64,000 nucleotides of DNA from Astragalus membranaceus (taxonomy: Eukaryota > Streptophyta > Magnoliopsida > Fabales > Fabaceae), in the NCBI GenBank assembly GCA_039519185.1, contig CM076849.1, forward strand, positions 74,519,784-74,583,783. The letters run 5' to 3'. Position 1 is the stretch's first letter. Each line of letters opens with the position of its first letter. Below, piece after piece: positions 11,698 to 25,179 of the stretch. Under the pieces are notes generated by a model. That model saw only the letters and a list, made by a program, of their open reading frames with translations. It ran no database searches and was not told the origin of the DNA. Made by a program: the position numbers and the translations under genes.

Positions 11698-12290
11698 GCT
11701 CTAGCCAAAACGTTCACAATAAAAAGTTGCTCGGTCAATACAAAATTTGGCTAGGGAAAAAGTGCTCAGAAAATCGAGTTTTCCACAAAAGACCATTTTT
11801 TAACAGTCTTGACAGCAACACTGCACAGTGGCAGCAACACTGTCACTGTGCAACACACACATAAACCAAAACTTGCGCACATCTCCCAAATGGTGAGTGC
11901 TACAGAAAATCCGCTCGAGCCAAAACGTTCACAATAAAAAGTTGCTCGGTCAATACAAAATTTGGCTAGGGAAAAAGTGCTCAGAAAATCGAGTTTTCCA
12001 CAAAAGACCATTTTTTAACAGTCTTGACAGCAACACTGCACAGTGGCAGCAACACTGTCACTGTGCAACACACACATAAACCAAAACTTGCGCACATCTC
12101 CCAAATGGTGAGTGCTACAGAAAATCCACTCGAGCCAAAACGTTCACAATAAAAAGTTGCTCGGTCAATACAAAATTTGGCTAGGGAAAAAGTGGTTAGA
12201 AAATCGAGTTTTTGACGAAAAACACATTTGTCACTGTTCTGCCAGCAACACTGCAGCAGAACAGCAACACAGCAAGCAACACACAGCAAC
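11698..12290. repeat. 215-bp tandem repeat, B LTR 1
   Basis: Units begin at 11698, 11913 and 12128, each with AGCCAAAACGTTCACAAT. The third diverges in its second half. The repeat explains the duplicated minus-strand open frames here, which I do not consider genes. Copies lie at 16645-17237 and 21619-22211. Confidence 0.93.
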
Positions 12291-13617
12291 TGTGCAGATT
12301 TTTCCTGCAGCAGTGCGCCTACTTCGGCGAATTAATTAAAATAGTAAACGATAACGGATTTCAACAAAAGACCACTCATTGGAAAGCTCTTTGAGTGTAG
12401 TTTCAGCCTGTGATTTTCATTTTTCAAAATAAGTATCCAACTGGTACAGTTTTTCAAATTACTACAGAGAGGTACCAATTCGGACAGAATTTTGTGACCC
12501 GACTTTGGAGACTTATAACTTGAGCTACACAACTCCGATTTAAACGAAACCAGTGCCAAAACGACCGGCGTTAAGTCTACTTTCTAACGCAATCAGCCAC
12601 CAATTTTTTGAGTCGACCAAACAGTGCCAGTTTACGAAAACACGAAACAGTGTTCAGAAAATACACAACACGACACATCAATTTTTGACCCCGAAACTTG
12701 TCACGCTCCCAATTCGGCTTTAAGGCCACGTCATGCCACGCGAATACCAACATAAACTCCAAAATATAAGGCGTCCCGATTCGGGTTTAAGGCCACGTCA
12801 TGCCACGCCAATGACCGCAACAATTATGACATTGAGACATAGACACCTTATGTTCAAATCACCAATTCAACACCAATTCATGAATAATCATTGTCACCAA
12901 TCACCAATTAAATTCATGTCTCAATCACACATATCAACAAACATCAATTATTCATCATAATTCACATACTTTCTCATTGAGTCAACATATCAAACATTCT
13001 AGAGGCAAACATAGTCACATAATCAATTTTTTTGACACCAAGACACCATAAATCACCCAATTCAAAATATTATCACAACAATCATGAAATTAATTACACA
13101 ATCAATTTAACAATTAACTTAGAACCTTACCCAAACATAAAAACCCATCATAATTCCCAATTATAGAGAAGATGAGACCCACCCTTACCTTAGATTATGA
13201 CGAACACGATAACTCCATACGTAAGCTCCAAAGAACCCGCAACACGACCCTTCTCCTTTTTCTCCTTGAGATTGGCGCACTTCACCTCTCCTCCTCTCCT
13301 CATGGGCGCCGCGCCCTCCTTCCCTTCCCACTCTCTCTATTCGCATTTTTCCTTTCTTTTTCTCAAAATGAACCAAAACCTTAAAATCTCAGCTTTTATA
13401 TGCGCTTAGGTTGTCGGGCTTGGATTGCGGGCTTCCCCGCAGCTTAAGCCCAATTTAATTACAACACCTTATCCGATTACAATACTGCTCCTTATTTTAT
13501 TTAAAACACCTTATACTCATTTTAATAAGTAATAAATAATAATTATATTATTATTTCTACCACCCATTTTCTTTTAACTAATTAAATAATTTAATCTATT
13601 ATTTTTGGGGTGTTACA

Positions 13618-13637
13618 ACTCTCCCCCACTTAAAGGA
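13618..13637 (-). other. Polypurine tract of B, unit 1
   Basis: Read on the minus strand, CCTTTAAGTGGGGGAGAGT lies directly before LTR 1. The second copy is at 18565-18584. Confidence 0.85.
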
Positions 13638-15248
13638 ATTTCGTCCTCGAAATCCACCTGTCAACGCCAACACGCTCCCACTAAGGCCACCTAGACAACT
13701 AGTGCTATCATTCATGCTGATTACTATTGCTCTGATTACCGGCGGTAAGTGCTTGGGCGGCCGTCCCTCCTACTCGTTCAGCCAGGTAACTTCAAGCAGT
13801 AATAATTCGACCCACTCTCTACTCCGCTGCGCTACTCTGATAAACTAGCTCGCATTTCACCTCACTCATCTACCCTTAAGGATAACAAAATACATCAATC
13901 ATCACAGCATCAAGACGAAATTCACAGGGTGCATAACAGTCGTACAACAAGTCTCATAATTTTAGTAACACGACAACAACATCCACAAACAACTCTGCCA
14001 CTCAGGCGACATCAACAATTACAACTGCCACTCAGGCGACATCAACAACTACAATTGCCACTCAGGCGACATCAGCAACCACAATCGCCACTCAGGCGAC
14101 ACCAACAACTAAAAACCAACGACAGAGTAACATCATCAACAACAACAATATTAACAACTCAGTCACACAATCGGGCACTAAGGCACCGGCAACAGTTAAC
14201 AATCGAATTAGGCACAACTCATAAAAATAGGGGCAGCGCATAGGTTAGGAATAGTAACAGTACTTTTCGGTACGGTGAAAGTAATTTTTAAAGACAGCAA
14301 CGATGATTTTTCAGGAAACAACAACAATCATCTCAGGAGGACAGCAGCAGTAGCTTTCAGAAAACAGCAATAATAGTTTTTCGAGAAACAACAACAACAA
14401 TAACATCAACAACATCACGAGGAAGTTTACTAAATGCGTAACTATAGCAACAACAAGGCACACGACACGGAAACAATGGCATAATGTCACATGGCAACAA
14501 CAACAATAGTTTTTCAGGAAGTGACAACAATAATTTTCACAAAAACAGTAACAATAGCTTTTCAGAACAAAAAAAAAACTGCAACAATAATTTTCAATGC
14601 TACTATCAGTATCCAACCATAACATTGTCTATGAGTCGTTCAAAAGCAATTTTCAAAATCTCTTCATCCTTTAGACTCCAAACCCCAAATAGGACAACTC
14701 ATAAAACTAGAGACAGTCAACAACCCAAAACAGGCACAACTCGTAAAATAGCAGCAATACCTTGAAGTAGTCCACAAAATAATTTTACAACGCATTCAGT
14801 TTTCAAACATCAAACGTATTCACAGGATTTTTTTTTTTTTGTAAAAGCTCAGCGTCGACCTCTTAAAATAGTTCGGACATATCAACATAAGAAGGTACAT
14901 GCGACTTAACAATCCACAGCAACAGCAATTAATTCGACATTTTATGTAAAACACACAGAGCTCAATATCAACTAAAACACATGTGAACATTTAAACAACA
15001 TGACAATTCATTTAGAAGCACGCAGCAATAAGGTCAACAACAAGGATCACAACAGCAAAACACAGTTCTCACACTGAATACACAATAGGGCACACAGCAC
15101 TAGTAGGGAAATCTCCCCCACTAGTTCACTTACCAATAGAAACTTTCCGGTGTACCTGCAACACAAACAACGGTCAGCACTGAAAAGACAACAGTTGGTC
15201 ACTATCTGACACAACGACTCGACGACTCGGCCGGACAGACCAACCATT

Positions 15249-15260
15249 GCTCTGATACCA
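15249..15260 (-). other. Primer binding site of B, unit 1
   Basis: Minus-strand TGGTATCAGAGC lies four bases from LTR 2. It is a tRNA-Met-type site and fixes the minus orientation. The second copy is at 20196-20207. Confidence 0.93.
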
Positions 15261-15264
15261 CTAA

Positions 15265-18200
15265 TGTAACACCCCTTTTCTACCCGGTAATTTGTTTAAT
15301 AAAAATATCAGAGTTTTCAAAATTTATTTACACCACAAGGGATGTCACACTTACTTCGCTAAAACGTCACACTTCAAATAACTCGCTTTTCAAAAACACT
15401 CTTATAATAACTTCAAAGCGTCATTATCAGTTAAAATACAACTTCACATCGAAAATTCAACAGTTTAATCATATTTATGGCATTACAACTATGCCAGGCT
15501 TGCAATACTAAAATCCAATAACCACAATAGTCATAAATGACTTAAACAACATTCATTCCCCTCCCTAGTGTTACATATCAGAGCAGACGACCCGACTCAG
15601 CTAGTGAAGGTACCTAAGCCTTCACTCAAGGATCACCTGCACGTTACCGCATAGGGGTAACATTCAAACAGAAGGGGTGAGTTCATCTAACAATATAATA
15701 AAGCGTATGATAAGCACTATGCTAGAGCCAAGACACTATATCAACCACATCACGAACATCAAGTCAATCATCAAGGATAAGCAGTCGATTACATCATCAA
15801 GGGTAAAACAGTCAATTACATCATCAAGGGTAAAACAGTCAATTACATCATCAAGGGTAAAACAGTCAATTACATCATCAAGTTACTCGGCACAACGAGT
15901 CGTCACAATGTCATGCAGGAGTATGAAATGCAACCCACTCGCGGGCATATGCATGAGGTACCTTTTCACAAACGTCGCTTAGCCCTTAAGGCCTCATCGT
16001 CACTTAGCCACTCAGGCCCCAAAACGTCACTAGGTTTATGCATATGGGCATGAGACACTATGATATGCACCACTCACAACACACAAACACACAATTACTT
16101 AAATCATAGTCAACTATCTGACCCGTCACTTACCGGTTTTTGCTCGCAAGAGCACAGCACCTGTCAAATTCACAATCAGCACACAACGTCACTGGCCATT
16201 TAGACCTTAACATCACTTAGCCCTTCGGACCTCAAACGTCACTGGGTTTTCATCGTCACTTACACATAAATATCAATCAACTCAAATCATAGCCACTGAG
16301 GGCAAAAACGTCATTTGACTAGCCACCAAGGGCATCCTCGTCATTTACACATCATTACCATCAACTTTGGCCACTAGGGGCAAAACAGTCATTTGACTAG
16401 CCACCAAGGGCATCCTCGTCATTTACACATCATTACCATCAACTTTGGCCACTAGGGGCAAAACAGTCATTTTAGACCACAACAGCACATAGGGACCAAA
16501 ACAGCACGCTAAACAGAGGAAAAATGTTGCACAGGGCTCCGGAGCCCTGTGCCCAGGCAACACACCTAGACACACCTAGACGCACCTAGACGCACCTAGA
16601 CATCACCGGGACAACTCACAAACGACACGGGATAAAATGAAATCGCTCTAGCCAAAACGTTCACAATAAAAAGTTGCTCGGTCAATACAAAATTTGGCTA
16701 GGGAAAAAGTGCTCAGAAAATCGAGTTTTCCACAAAAGACCATTTTTTAACAGTCTTGACAGCAACACTGCACAGTGGCAGCAACACTGTCACTGTGCAA
16801 CACACACATAAACCAAAACTTGCGCACATCTCCCAAATGGTGAGTGCTACAGAAAATCCGCTCGAGCCAAAACGTTCACAATAAAAAGTTGCTCGGTCAA
16901 TACAAAATTTGGCTAGGGAAAAAGTGCTCAGAAAATCGAGTTTTCCACAAAAGACCATTTTTTAACAGTCTTGACAGCAACACTGCACAGTGGCAGCAAC
17001 ACTGTCACTGTGCAACACACACATAAACCAAAACTTGCGCACATCTCCCAAATGGTGAGTGCTACAGAAAATCCACTCGAGCCAAAACGTTCACAATAAA
17101 AAGTTGCTCGGTCAATACAAAATTTGGCTAGGGAAAAAGTGGTTAGAAAATCGAGTTTTTGACGAAAAACACATTTGTCACTGTTCTGCCAGCAACACTG
17201 CAGCAGAACAGCAACACAGCAAGCAACACACAGCAACTGTGCAGATTTTTCCTGCAGCAGTGCGCCTACTTCGGCGAATTAATTAAAATAGTAAACGATA
17301 ACGGATTTCAACAAAAGACCACTCATTGGAAAGCTCTTTGAGTGTAGTTTCAGCCTGTGATTTTCATTTTTCAAAATAAGTATCCAACTGGTACAGTTTT
17401 TCAAATTACTACAGAGAGGTACCAATTCGGACAGAATTTTGTGACCCGACTTTGGAGACTTATAACTTGAGCTACACAACTCCGATTTAAACGAAACCAG
17501 TGCCAAAACGACCGGCGTTAAGTCTACTTTCTAACGCAATCAGCCACCAATTTTTTGAGTCGACCAAACAGTGCCAGTTTACGAAAACACGAAACAGTGT
17601 TCAGAAAATACACAACACGACACATCAATTTTTGACCCCGAAACTTGTCACGCTCCCAATTCGGCTTTAAGGCCACGTCATGCCACGCGAATACCAACAT
17701 AAACTCCAAAATATAAGGCGTCCCGATTCGGGTTTAAGGCCACGTCATGCCACGCCAATGACCGCAACAATTATGACATTGAGACATAGACACCTTATGT
17801 TCAAATCACCAATTCAACACCAATTCATGAATAATCATTGTCACCAATCACCAATTAAATTCATGTCTCAATCACACATATCAACAAACATCAATTATTC
17901 ATCATAATTCACATACTTTCTCATTGAGTCAACATATCAAACATTCTAGAGGCAAACATAGTCACATAATCAATTTTTTTGACACCAAGACACCATAAAT
18001 CACCCAATTCAAAATATTATCACAACAATCATGAAATTAATTACACAATCAATTTAACAATTAACTTAGAACCTTACCCAAACATAAAAACCCATCATAA
18101 TTCCCAATTATAGAGAAGATGAGACCCACCCTTACCTTAGATTATGACGAACACGATAACTCCATACGTAAGCTCCAAAGAACCCGCAACACGACCCTTC

Positions 18201-18564
18201 TCCTTTTTCTCCTTGAGATTGGCGCACTTCACCTCTCCTCCTCTCCTCATGGGCGCCGCGCCCTCCTTCCCTTCCCACTCTCTCTATTCGCATTTTTCCT
18301 TTCTTTTTCTCAAAATGAACCAAAACCTTAAAATCTCAGCTTTTATATGCGCTTAGGTTGTCGGGCTTGGATTGCGGGCTTCCCCGCAGCTTAAGCCCAA
18401 TTTAATTACAACACCTTATCCGATTACAATACTGCTCCTTATTTTATTTAAAACACCTTATACTCATTTTAATAAGTAATAAATAATAATTATATTATTA
18501 TTTCTACCACCCAATTTCTTTTAACTAATTAAATAATTTAATCTATTATTTTTGGGGTGTTACA
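15265..18564 (-). mobile_element. B array, LTR 2 (shared middle LTR)
   Basis: A 3300-base LTR that serves as the right LTR of unit 1 and the left LTR of unit 2. It differs from LTR 3 mainly by one 27-base repeat unit and a C/G change near 23250. Confidence 0.95.
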
Positions 18565-20211
18565 ACTCTCCCCCACTTAAAGGAATTTCGTCCTCGAAAT
18601 CCACCTGTCAACGCCAACACGCTCCCACTAAGGCCACCTAGACAACTAGTGCTATCATTCATGCTGATTACTATTGCTCTGATTACCGGCGGTAAGTGCT
18701 TGGGCGGCCGTCCCTCCTACTCGTTCAGCCAGGTAACTTCAAGCAGTAATAATTCGACCCACTCTCTACTCCGCTGCGCTACTCTGATAAACTAGCTCGC
18801 ATTTCACCTCACTCATCTACCCTTAAGGATAACAAAATACATCAATCATCACAGCATCAAGACGAAATTCACAGGGTGCATAACAGTCGTACAACAAGTC
18901 TCATAATTTTAGTAACACGACAACAACATCCACAAACAACTCTGCCACTCAGGCGACATCAACAATTACAACTGCCACTCAGGCGACATCAACAACTACA
19001 ATTGCCACTCAGGCGACATCAGCAACCACAATCGCCACTCAGGCGACACCAACAACTAAAAACCAACGACAGAGTAACATCATCAACAACAACAATATTA
19101 ACAACTCAGTCACACAATCGGGCACTAAGGCACCGGCAACAGTTAACAATCGAATTAGGCACAACTCATAAAAATAGGGGCAGCGCATAGGTTAGGAATA
19201 GTAACAGTACTTTTCGGTACGGTGAAAGTAATTTTTAAAGACAGCAACGATGATTTTTCAGGAAACAACAACAATCATCTCAGGAGGACAGCAGCAGTAG
19301 CTTTCAGAAAACAGCAATAATAGTTTTTCGAGAAACAACAACAACAATAACATCAACAACATCACGAGGAAGTTTACTAAATGCGTAACTATAGCAACAA
19401 CAAGGCACACGGCACGGAAACAATGGCATAATGTCACATGGCAACAACAACAATAGTTTTTCAGGAAGTGACAACAATAATTTTCACAAAAACAGTAACA
19501 ATAGCTTTTCAGAACAAAAAAAAAACTGCAACAATAATTTTCAATGCTACTATCAGTATCCAACCATAACATTGTCTATGAGTCGTTCAAAAGCAATTTT
19601 CAAAATCTCTTCATCCTTTAGACTCCAAACCCCAAATAGGACAACTCATAAAACTAGAGACAGTCAACAACCCAAAACAGGCACAACTCGTAAAATAGCA
19701 GCAATACCTTGAAGTAGTCCACAAAATAATTTTACAACGCATTCAGTTTTCAAACATCAAACGTATTCACAGGATTTTTTTTTTTTTGTAAAAGCTCAGC
19801 GTCGACCTCTTAAAATAGTTCGGACATATCAACATAAGAAGGTACATGCGACTTAACAATCCACAGCAACAGCAATTAATTCGACATTTTATGTAAAACA
19901 CACAGAGCTCAATATCAACTAAAACACATGTGAACATTTAAACAACATGACAATTCATTTAGAAGCACGCAGCAATAAGGTCAACAACAAGGATCACAAC
20001 AGCAAAACACAGTTCTCACACTGAATACACAATAGGGCACACAGCACTAGTAGGGAAATCTCCCCCACTAGTTCACTTACCAATAGAAACTTTCCGGTGT
20101 ACCTGCAACACAAACAACGGTCAGCACTGAAAAGACAACAGTTGGTCACTATCTGACACAACGACTCGACGACTCGGCCGGACAGACCAACCATTGCTCT
20201 GATACCACTAA
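18565..20211 (-). mobile_element. B array, internal region 2 (non-coding)
   Basis: Same length as internal region 1. The one substitution I can see is CACACGACACGG versus CACACGGCACGG (near 14466 and 19412). It has the same tandem units, polypurine tract and primer binding site. Confidence 0.92.
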
Positions 20212-23200
20212 TGTAACACCCCTTTTCTACCCGGTAATTTGTTTAATAAAAATATCAGAGTTTTCAAAATTTATTTACACCACAAGGGATGTCACACTTA
20301 CTTCGCTAAAACGTCACACTTCAAATAACTCGCTTTTCAAAAACACTCTTATAATAACTTCAAAGCGTCATTATCAGTTAAAATACAACTTCACATCGAA
20401 AATTCAACAGTTTAATCATATTTATGGCATTACAACTATGCCAGGCTTGCAATACTAAAATCCAATAACCACAATAGTCATAAATGACTTAAACAACATT
20501 CATTCCCCTCCCTAGTGTTACATATCAGAGCAGACGACCCGACTCAGCTAGTGAAGGTACCTAAGCCTTCACTCAAGGATCACCTGCACGTTACCGCATA
20601 GGGGTAACATTCAAACAGAAGGGGTGAGTTCATCTAACAATATAATAAAGCGTATGATAAGCACTATGCTAGAGCCAAGACACTATATCAACCACATCAC
20701 GAACATCAAGTCAATCATCAAGGATAAGCAGTCGATTACATCATCAAGGGTAAAACAGTCAATTACATCATCAAGGGTAAAACAGTCAATTACATCATCA
20801 AGGGTAAAACAGTCAATTACATCATCAAGGGTAAAACAGTCAATTACATCATCAAGTTACTCGGCACAACGAGTCGTCACAATGTCATGCAGGAGTATGA
20901 AATGCAACCCACTCGCGGGCATATGCATGAGGTACCTTTTCACAAACGTCGCTTAGCCCTTAAGGCCTCATCGTCACTTAGCCACTCAGGCCCCAAAACG
21001 TCACTAGGTTTATGCATATGGGCATGAGACACTATGATATGCACCACTCACAACACACAAACACACAATTACTTAAATCATAGTCAACTATCTGACCCGT
21101 CACTTACCGGTTTTTGCTCGCAAGAGCACAGCACCTGTCAAATTCACAATCAGCACACAACGTCACTGGCCATTTAGACCTTAACATCACTTAGCCCTTC
21201 GGACCTCAAACGTCACTGGGTTTTCATCGTCACTTACACATAAATATCAATCAACTCAAATCATAGCCACTGAGGGCAAAAACGTCATTTGACTAGCCAC
21301 CAAGGGCATCCTCGTCATTTACACATCATTACCATCAACTTTGGCCACTAGGGGCAAAACAGTCATTTGACTAGCCACCAAGGGCATCCTCGTCATTTAC
21401 ACATCATTACCATCAACTTTGGCCACTAGGGGCAAAACAGTCATTTTAGACCACAACAGCACATAGGGACCAAAACAGCACGCTAAACAGAGGAAAAATG
21501 TTGCACAGGGCTCCGGAGCCCTGTGCCCAGGCAACACACCTAGACACACCTAGACGCACCTAGACGCACCTAGACATCACCGGGACAACTCACAAACGAC
21601 ACGGGATAAAATGAAATCGCTCTAGCCAAAACGTTCACAATAAAAAGTTGCTCGGTCAATACAAAATTTGGCTAGGGAAAAAGTGCTCAGAAAATCGAGT
21701 TTTCCACAAAAGACCATTTTTTAACAGTCTTGACAGCAACACTGCACAGTGGCAGCAACACTGTCACTGTGCAACACACACATAAACCAAAACTTGCGCA
21801 CATCTCCCAAATGGTGAGTGCTACAGAAAATCCGCTCGAGCCAAAACGTTCACAATAAAAAGTTGCTCGGTCAATACAAAATTTGGCTAGGGAAAAAGTG
21901 CTCAGAAAATCGAGTTTTCCACAAAAGACCATTTTTTAACAGTCTTGACAGCAACACTGCACAGTGGCAGCAACACTGTCACTGTGCAACACACACATAA
22001 ACCAAAACTTGCGCACATCTCCCAAATGGTGAGTGCTACAGAAAATCCACTCGAGCCAAAACGTTCACAATAAAAAGTTGCTCGGTCAATACAAAATTTG
22101 GCTAGGGAAAAAGTGGTTAGAAAATCGAGTTTTTGACGAAAAACACATTTGTCACTGTTCTGCCAGCAACACTGCAGCAGAACAGCAACACAGCAAGCAA
22201 CACACAGCAACTGTGCAGATTTTTCCTGCAGCAGTGCGCCTACTTCGGCGAATTAATTAAAATAGTAAACGATAACGGATTTCAACAAAAGACCACTCAT
22301 TGGAAAGCTCTTTGAGTGTAGTTTCAGCCTGTGATTTTCATTTTTCAAAATAAGTATCCAACTGGTACAGTTTTTCAAATTACTACAGAGAGGTACCAAT
22401 TCGGACAGAATTTTGTGACCCGACTTTGGAGACTTATAACTTGAGCTACACAACTCCGATTTAAACGAAACCAGTGCCAAAACGACCGGCGTTAAGTCTA
22501 CTTTCTAACGCAATCAGCCACCAATTTTTTGAGTCGACCAAACAGTGCCAGTTTACGAAAACACGAAACAGTGTTCAGAAAATACACAACACGACACATC
22601 AATTTTTGACCCCGAAACTTGTCACGCTCCCAATTCGGCTTTAAGGCCACGTCATGCCACGCGAATACCAACATAAACTCCAAAATATAAGGCGTCCCGA
22701 TTCGGGTTTAAGGCCACGTCATGCCACGCCAATGACCGCAACAATTATGACATTGAGACATAGACACCTTATGTTCAAATCACCAATTCAACACCAATTC
22801 ATGAATAATCATTGTCACCAATCACCAATTAAATTCATGTCTCAATCACACATATCAACAAACATCAATTATTCATCATAATTCACATACTTTCTCATTG
22901 AGTCAACATATCAAACATTCTAGAGGCAAACATAGTCACATAATCAATTTTTTTGACACCAAGACACCATAAATCACCCAATTCAAAATATTATCACAAC
23001 AATCATGAAATTAATTACACAATCAATTTAACAATTAACTTAGAACCTTACCCAAACATAAAAACCCATCATAATTCCCAATTATAGAGAAGATGAGACC
23101 CACCCTTACCTTAGATTATGACGAACACGATAACTCCATACGTAAGCTCCAAAGAACCCGCAACACGACCCTTCTCCTTTTTCTCCTTGAGATTGGCGCA

Positions 23201-23538
23201 CTTCACCTCTCCTCCTCTCCTCATGGGCGCCGCGCCCTCCTTCCCTTCCGACTCTCTCTATTCGCATTTTTCCTTTCTTTTTCTCAAAATGAACCAAAAC
23301 CTTAAAATCTCAGCTTTTATATGCGCTTAGGTTGTCGGGCTTGGATTGCGGGCTTCCCCGCAGCTTAAGCCCAATTTAATTACAACACCTTATCCGATTA
23401 CAATACTGCTCCTTATTTTATTTAAAACACCTTATACTCATTTTAATAAGTAATAAATAATAATTATATTATTATTTCTACCACCCAATTTCTTTTAACT
23501 AATTAAATAATTTAATCTATTATTTTTGGGGTGTTACA
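20212..23538 (-). mobile_element. B array, LTR 3
   Basis: A 3327-base LTR, 27 bases longer than LTR 2 because its short repeat array has five units (20722-20856). It ends in GGGGTGTTACA and is followed by the GTGTG target duplication and the rest of A2. Confidence 0.95.
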
Positions 23539-23795
23539 GTGTGTGTGTGTGTGTGTGTGTGTTGTGTGCTGGGCGCCACGCGCCAGGCGCTGGGCGCTAA
23601 GGGCGCCGTGTGTGTGTGCGTGTTGCGTGTTGCCAGGCGCTGGGCGCCAAGGGCGCCGTGTGTGTGTGCGTGTTGCGCGTTGCCAGGCGCCAGGCGCTGG
23701 GCGCCAAGGGCGCTGTGCTTGTTTGTGTGCGTGTTGCCTGTGTTGCCTGCGATGTCTAAGTTTGTGTCTTAGGCGCCCAGTGCCTGGGCGCCATT
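23539..23795. repeat. GT run and GGCGCC cluster of A2
   Basis: A (GT)n run followed by GGCGCC palindromes and repeated GGCGCCAAGGGCGC and GTGTGTGCGTGTTGC motifs. It is the right half of the cluster into which B inserted. Confidence 0.85.
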
Positions 23796-25179
23796 TTCAG
23801 GATGTTCCCAATGTTTTTATAAAAACTGTTTTCGCTATATCTTTTGACTCGGGCATCCGTTTTAAATGTTTCAAAAAGTGTTGGGAAGCTTTTTCGGTTG
23901 TCTACCTGTGTGTCTTATTTTTAAAATAAAAACTTATTATTTTCTGGTGGTTTCTGGGCGCCCAAGTGGCTGTCCCCGGTGGTCATCCCAGTGACGTTGT
24001 AAAGCCGTATTGAGTTCTTTAAAAATCCTTTTTGCGTATAACCAACAGTTTTAACGTTTTAGTGTCAAAATGGGTGATTATGACGATGATGCCCTTAGTG
24101 GCTAGTTAAATGACGTTTTTGCCGTTAGTGGTCAATATTATTGATGATGATTGTAAATGACGATGATGCCCTTAGTGGCTAGTTAAATGGCGTTTTTGCC
24201 CTTAGTGGCCAATATTATTGACGATGATTGTAAATGACGATGATGCCCTTAGTGGCTAGTTAAATGACGGTCTTGCCCTTAGTGGCTATTGTTTGATTGA
24301 TGACGTTTATGTATAAGTGACGATGAGGCCCAAAAGGCTAAGCGACGATGATAATAAGCGACGATGAAATATAGCGACGTTGTTGTGTGTAATTATAAAT
24401 TGACAGGTGCTGTGCCTCTTATTTGGAAAATTGGTAAGTGACGGGTCACACAGTTGACTGTGATTGTGTGTTTGTGTGTGGTGCATGTCATAGTGTCTCA
24501 TGTATTCCATGTGCATGAACCCAGCGACAATGAGGCCATAAAGGCTAAGCGACGATGAGGCCATAAAGGCTAAGCGACGATGATGAAAGGTTCCTCATGC
24601 ATATGCCCGCGAGTGGGTTGCATTTCATATAGTCACATGACATCGTGATGAGTTGTTGTAATGACGTAATTGCTGATTGTGATGTGGTTACTCTAGTGCT
24701 GTGACTTTGACTTATTGCTTATCATATGATTTATTATATGGATTGAATTGGACTCACCCTTCTGTTTGAATGTTACCCCTATGCGGTAACGTGCAGGTGA
24801 TCACGAGTGAAGACCTAGGTATCTTCACTAATTTTGAGTCGGGTCGTCATGCTATGATACGTAGCACTCAGGGGGGAAACGAACTCGATGTTTTAAGACT
24901 ATTTTGGTTGTCATATGTTATTTGATGGTTTTCTCTTATTTATACTTTCCGCTGCGTAGTTGGTTTTATTGATGTCACGGTTGTGGTGACGATGACTGAT
25001 GCTTGAGTTTTTCCCCATTGGGGGCGTGTTACGTATTTCACACTTATTGACGTTGAACTGTTTTATTGAAGTGCGATGTTTTATTCGAAGCATGTGTAAC
25101 ATTCCTTGCGATGAAAGAAATTTTGGAAACTCTGATTTTTACAAACAATTAACGGGTAGAAAAGGGGTGTTACACGATG

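Larger units (their letters stand above)
10320..13617 (-). mobile_element. B array, LTR 1
   Basis: A 3298-base LTR. Compared with LTR 2 it is two bases shorter at about 10527 (ATAAAAGG versus ATATTTATGG) and has CCCATTTT in place of CCCAATTT near 13564. It contains the 27-base repeat array, the GTTACC/GGTAAC hairpin (10696-10714), a 24-base perfect palindrome (11582-11605), the 215-base tandem repeat and, read on the minus strand, a donor-like AG|GTAAGG at 13189. Confidence 0.93.
13618..15264 (-). mobile_element. B array, internal region 1 (non-coding)
   Basis: 1647 bases between LTR 1 and LTR 2. Most is low-complexity CAA/CAG-type sequence, including four 30-base units with GCCACTCAGGCGACATCA (about 13995-14113). 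No gag, protease, RT or integrase motif is found on either strand. Its translations are compositional (poly-Q/poly-N or Cys-rich). It behaves as a short non-autonomous cargo between long LTRs. Confidence 0.9.
10320..23538 (-). mobile_element. Tandem LTR retrotransposon B: LTR-int-LTR-int-LTR
   Basis: Three LTRs (10320-13617, 15265-18564, 20212-23538) alternate with two internal regions of 1647 bases (13618-15264, 18565-20211). One target duplication, GTGTG, bounds the whole array (10315-10319, 23539-23543). Primer binding sites lie at the right end and polypurine tracts at the left end of each internal region, so B is on the minus strand. The repeat period is 4945-4947 bases and I find only a handful of differences between units. 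No gag or pol is present. The LTR ends resemble family A, so B is a non-autonomous relative of its host LTR in opposite orientation. Confidence 0.95.
9629..25174 (+). mobile_element. Solo LTR A2 (family A), split by array B
   Basis: The LTR runs from 9629 (TGTAACACCC) to 25174 (GGGTGTTACA) with the target duplication CGATG at 9624-9628 and 25175-25179. After removing 10320-23538 it is about 2320 bases, close to A1 (2335). The left part holds a purine-rich leader and a donor-like AG|GTAAGG near 10015. The right part holds the GGCGCC cluster, GTGACG/GGCC repeats and the GTTACC/GGTAAC hairpin (24772-24790). It is a second solo LTR of the same family. Confidence 0.93.

Noticed and set aside
11766..12289. 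Repeated minus-strand frames of 81 and 102 codons in B LTRs
   Set aside because: They are translations of the 215-base tandem repeat and recur in all three LTRs. No known domain is present.
13929..14625. Gln/Asn- or Cys-rich frames in B internal regions
   Set aside because: They come from CAA/CAG-type low-complexity DNA on either strand and carry no gag or pol motif.
10828..20856. CRISPR-like array of 27-base repeats
   Set aside because: Units are directly adjacent with no unique spacers, and the context is a plant LTR.
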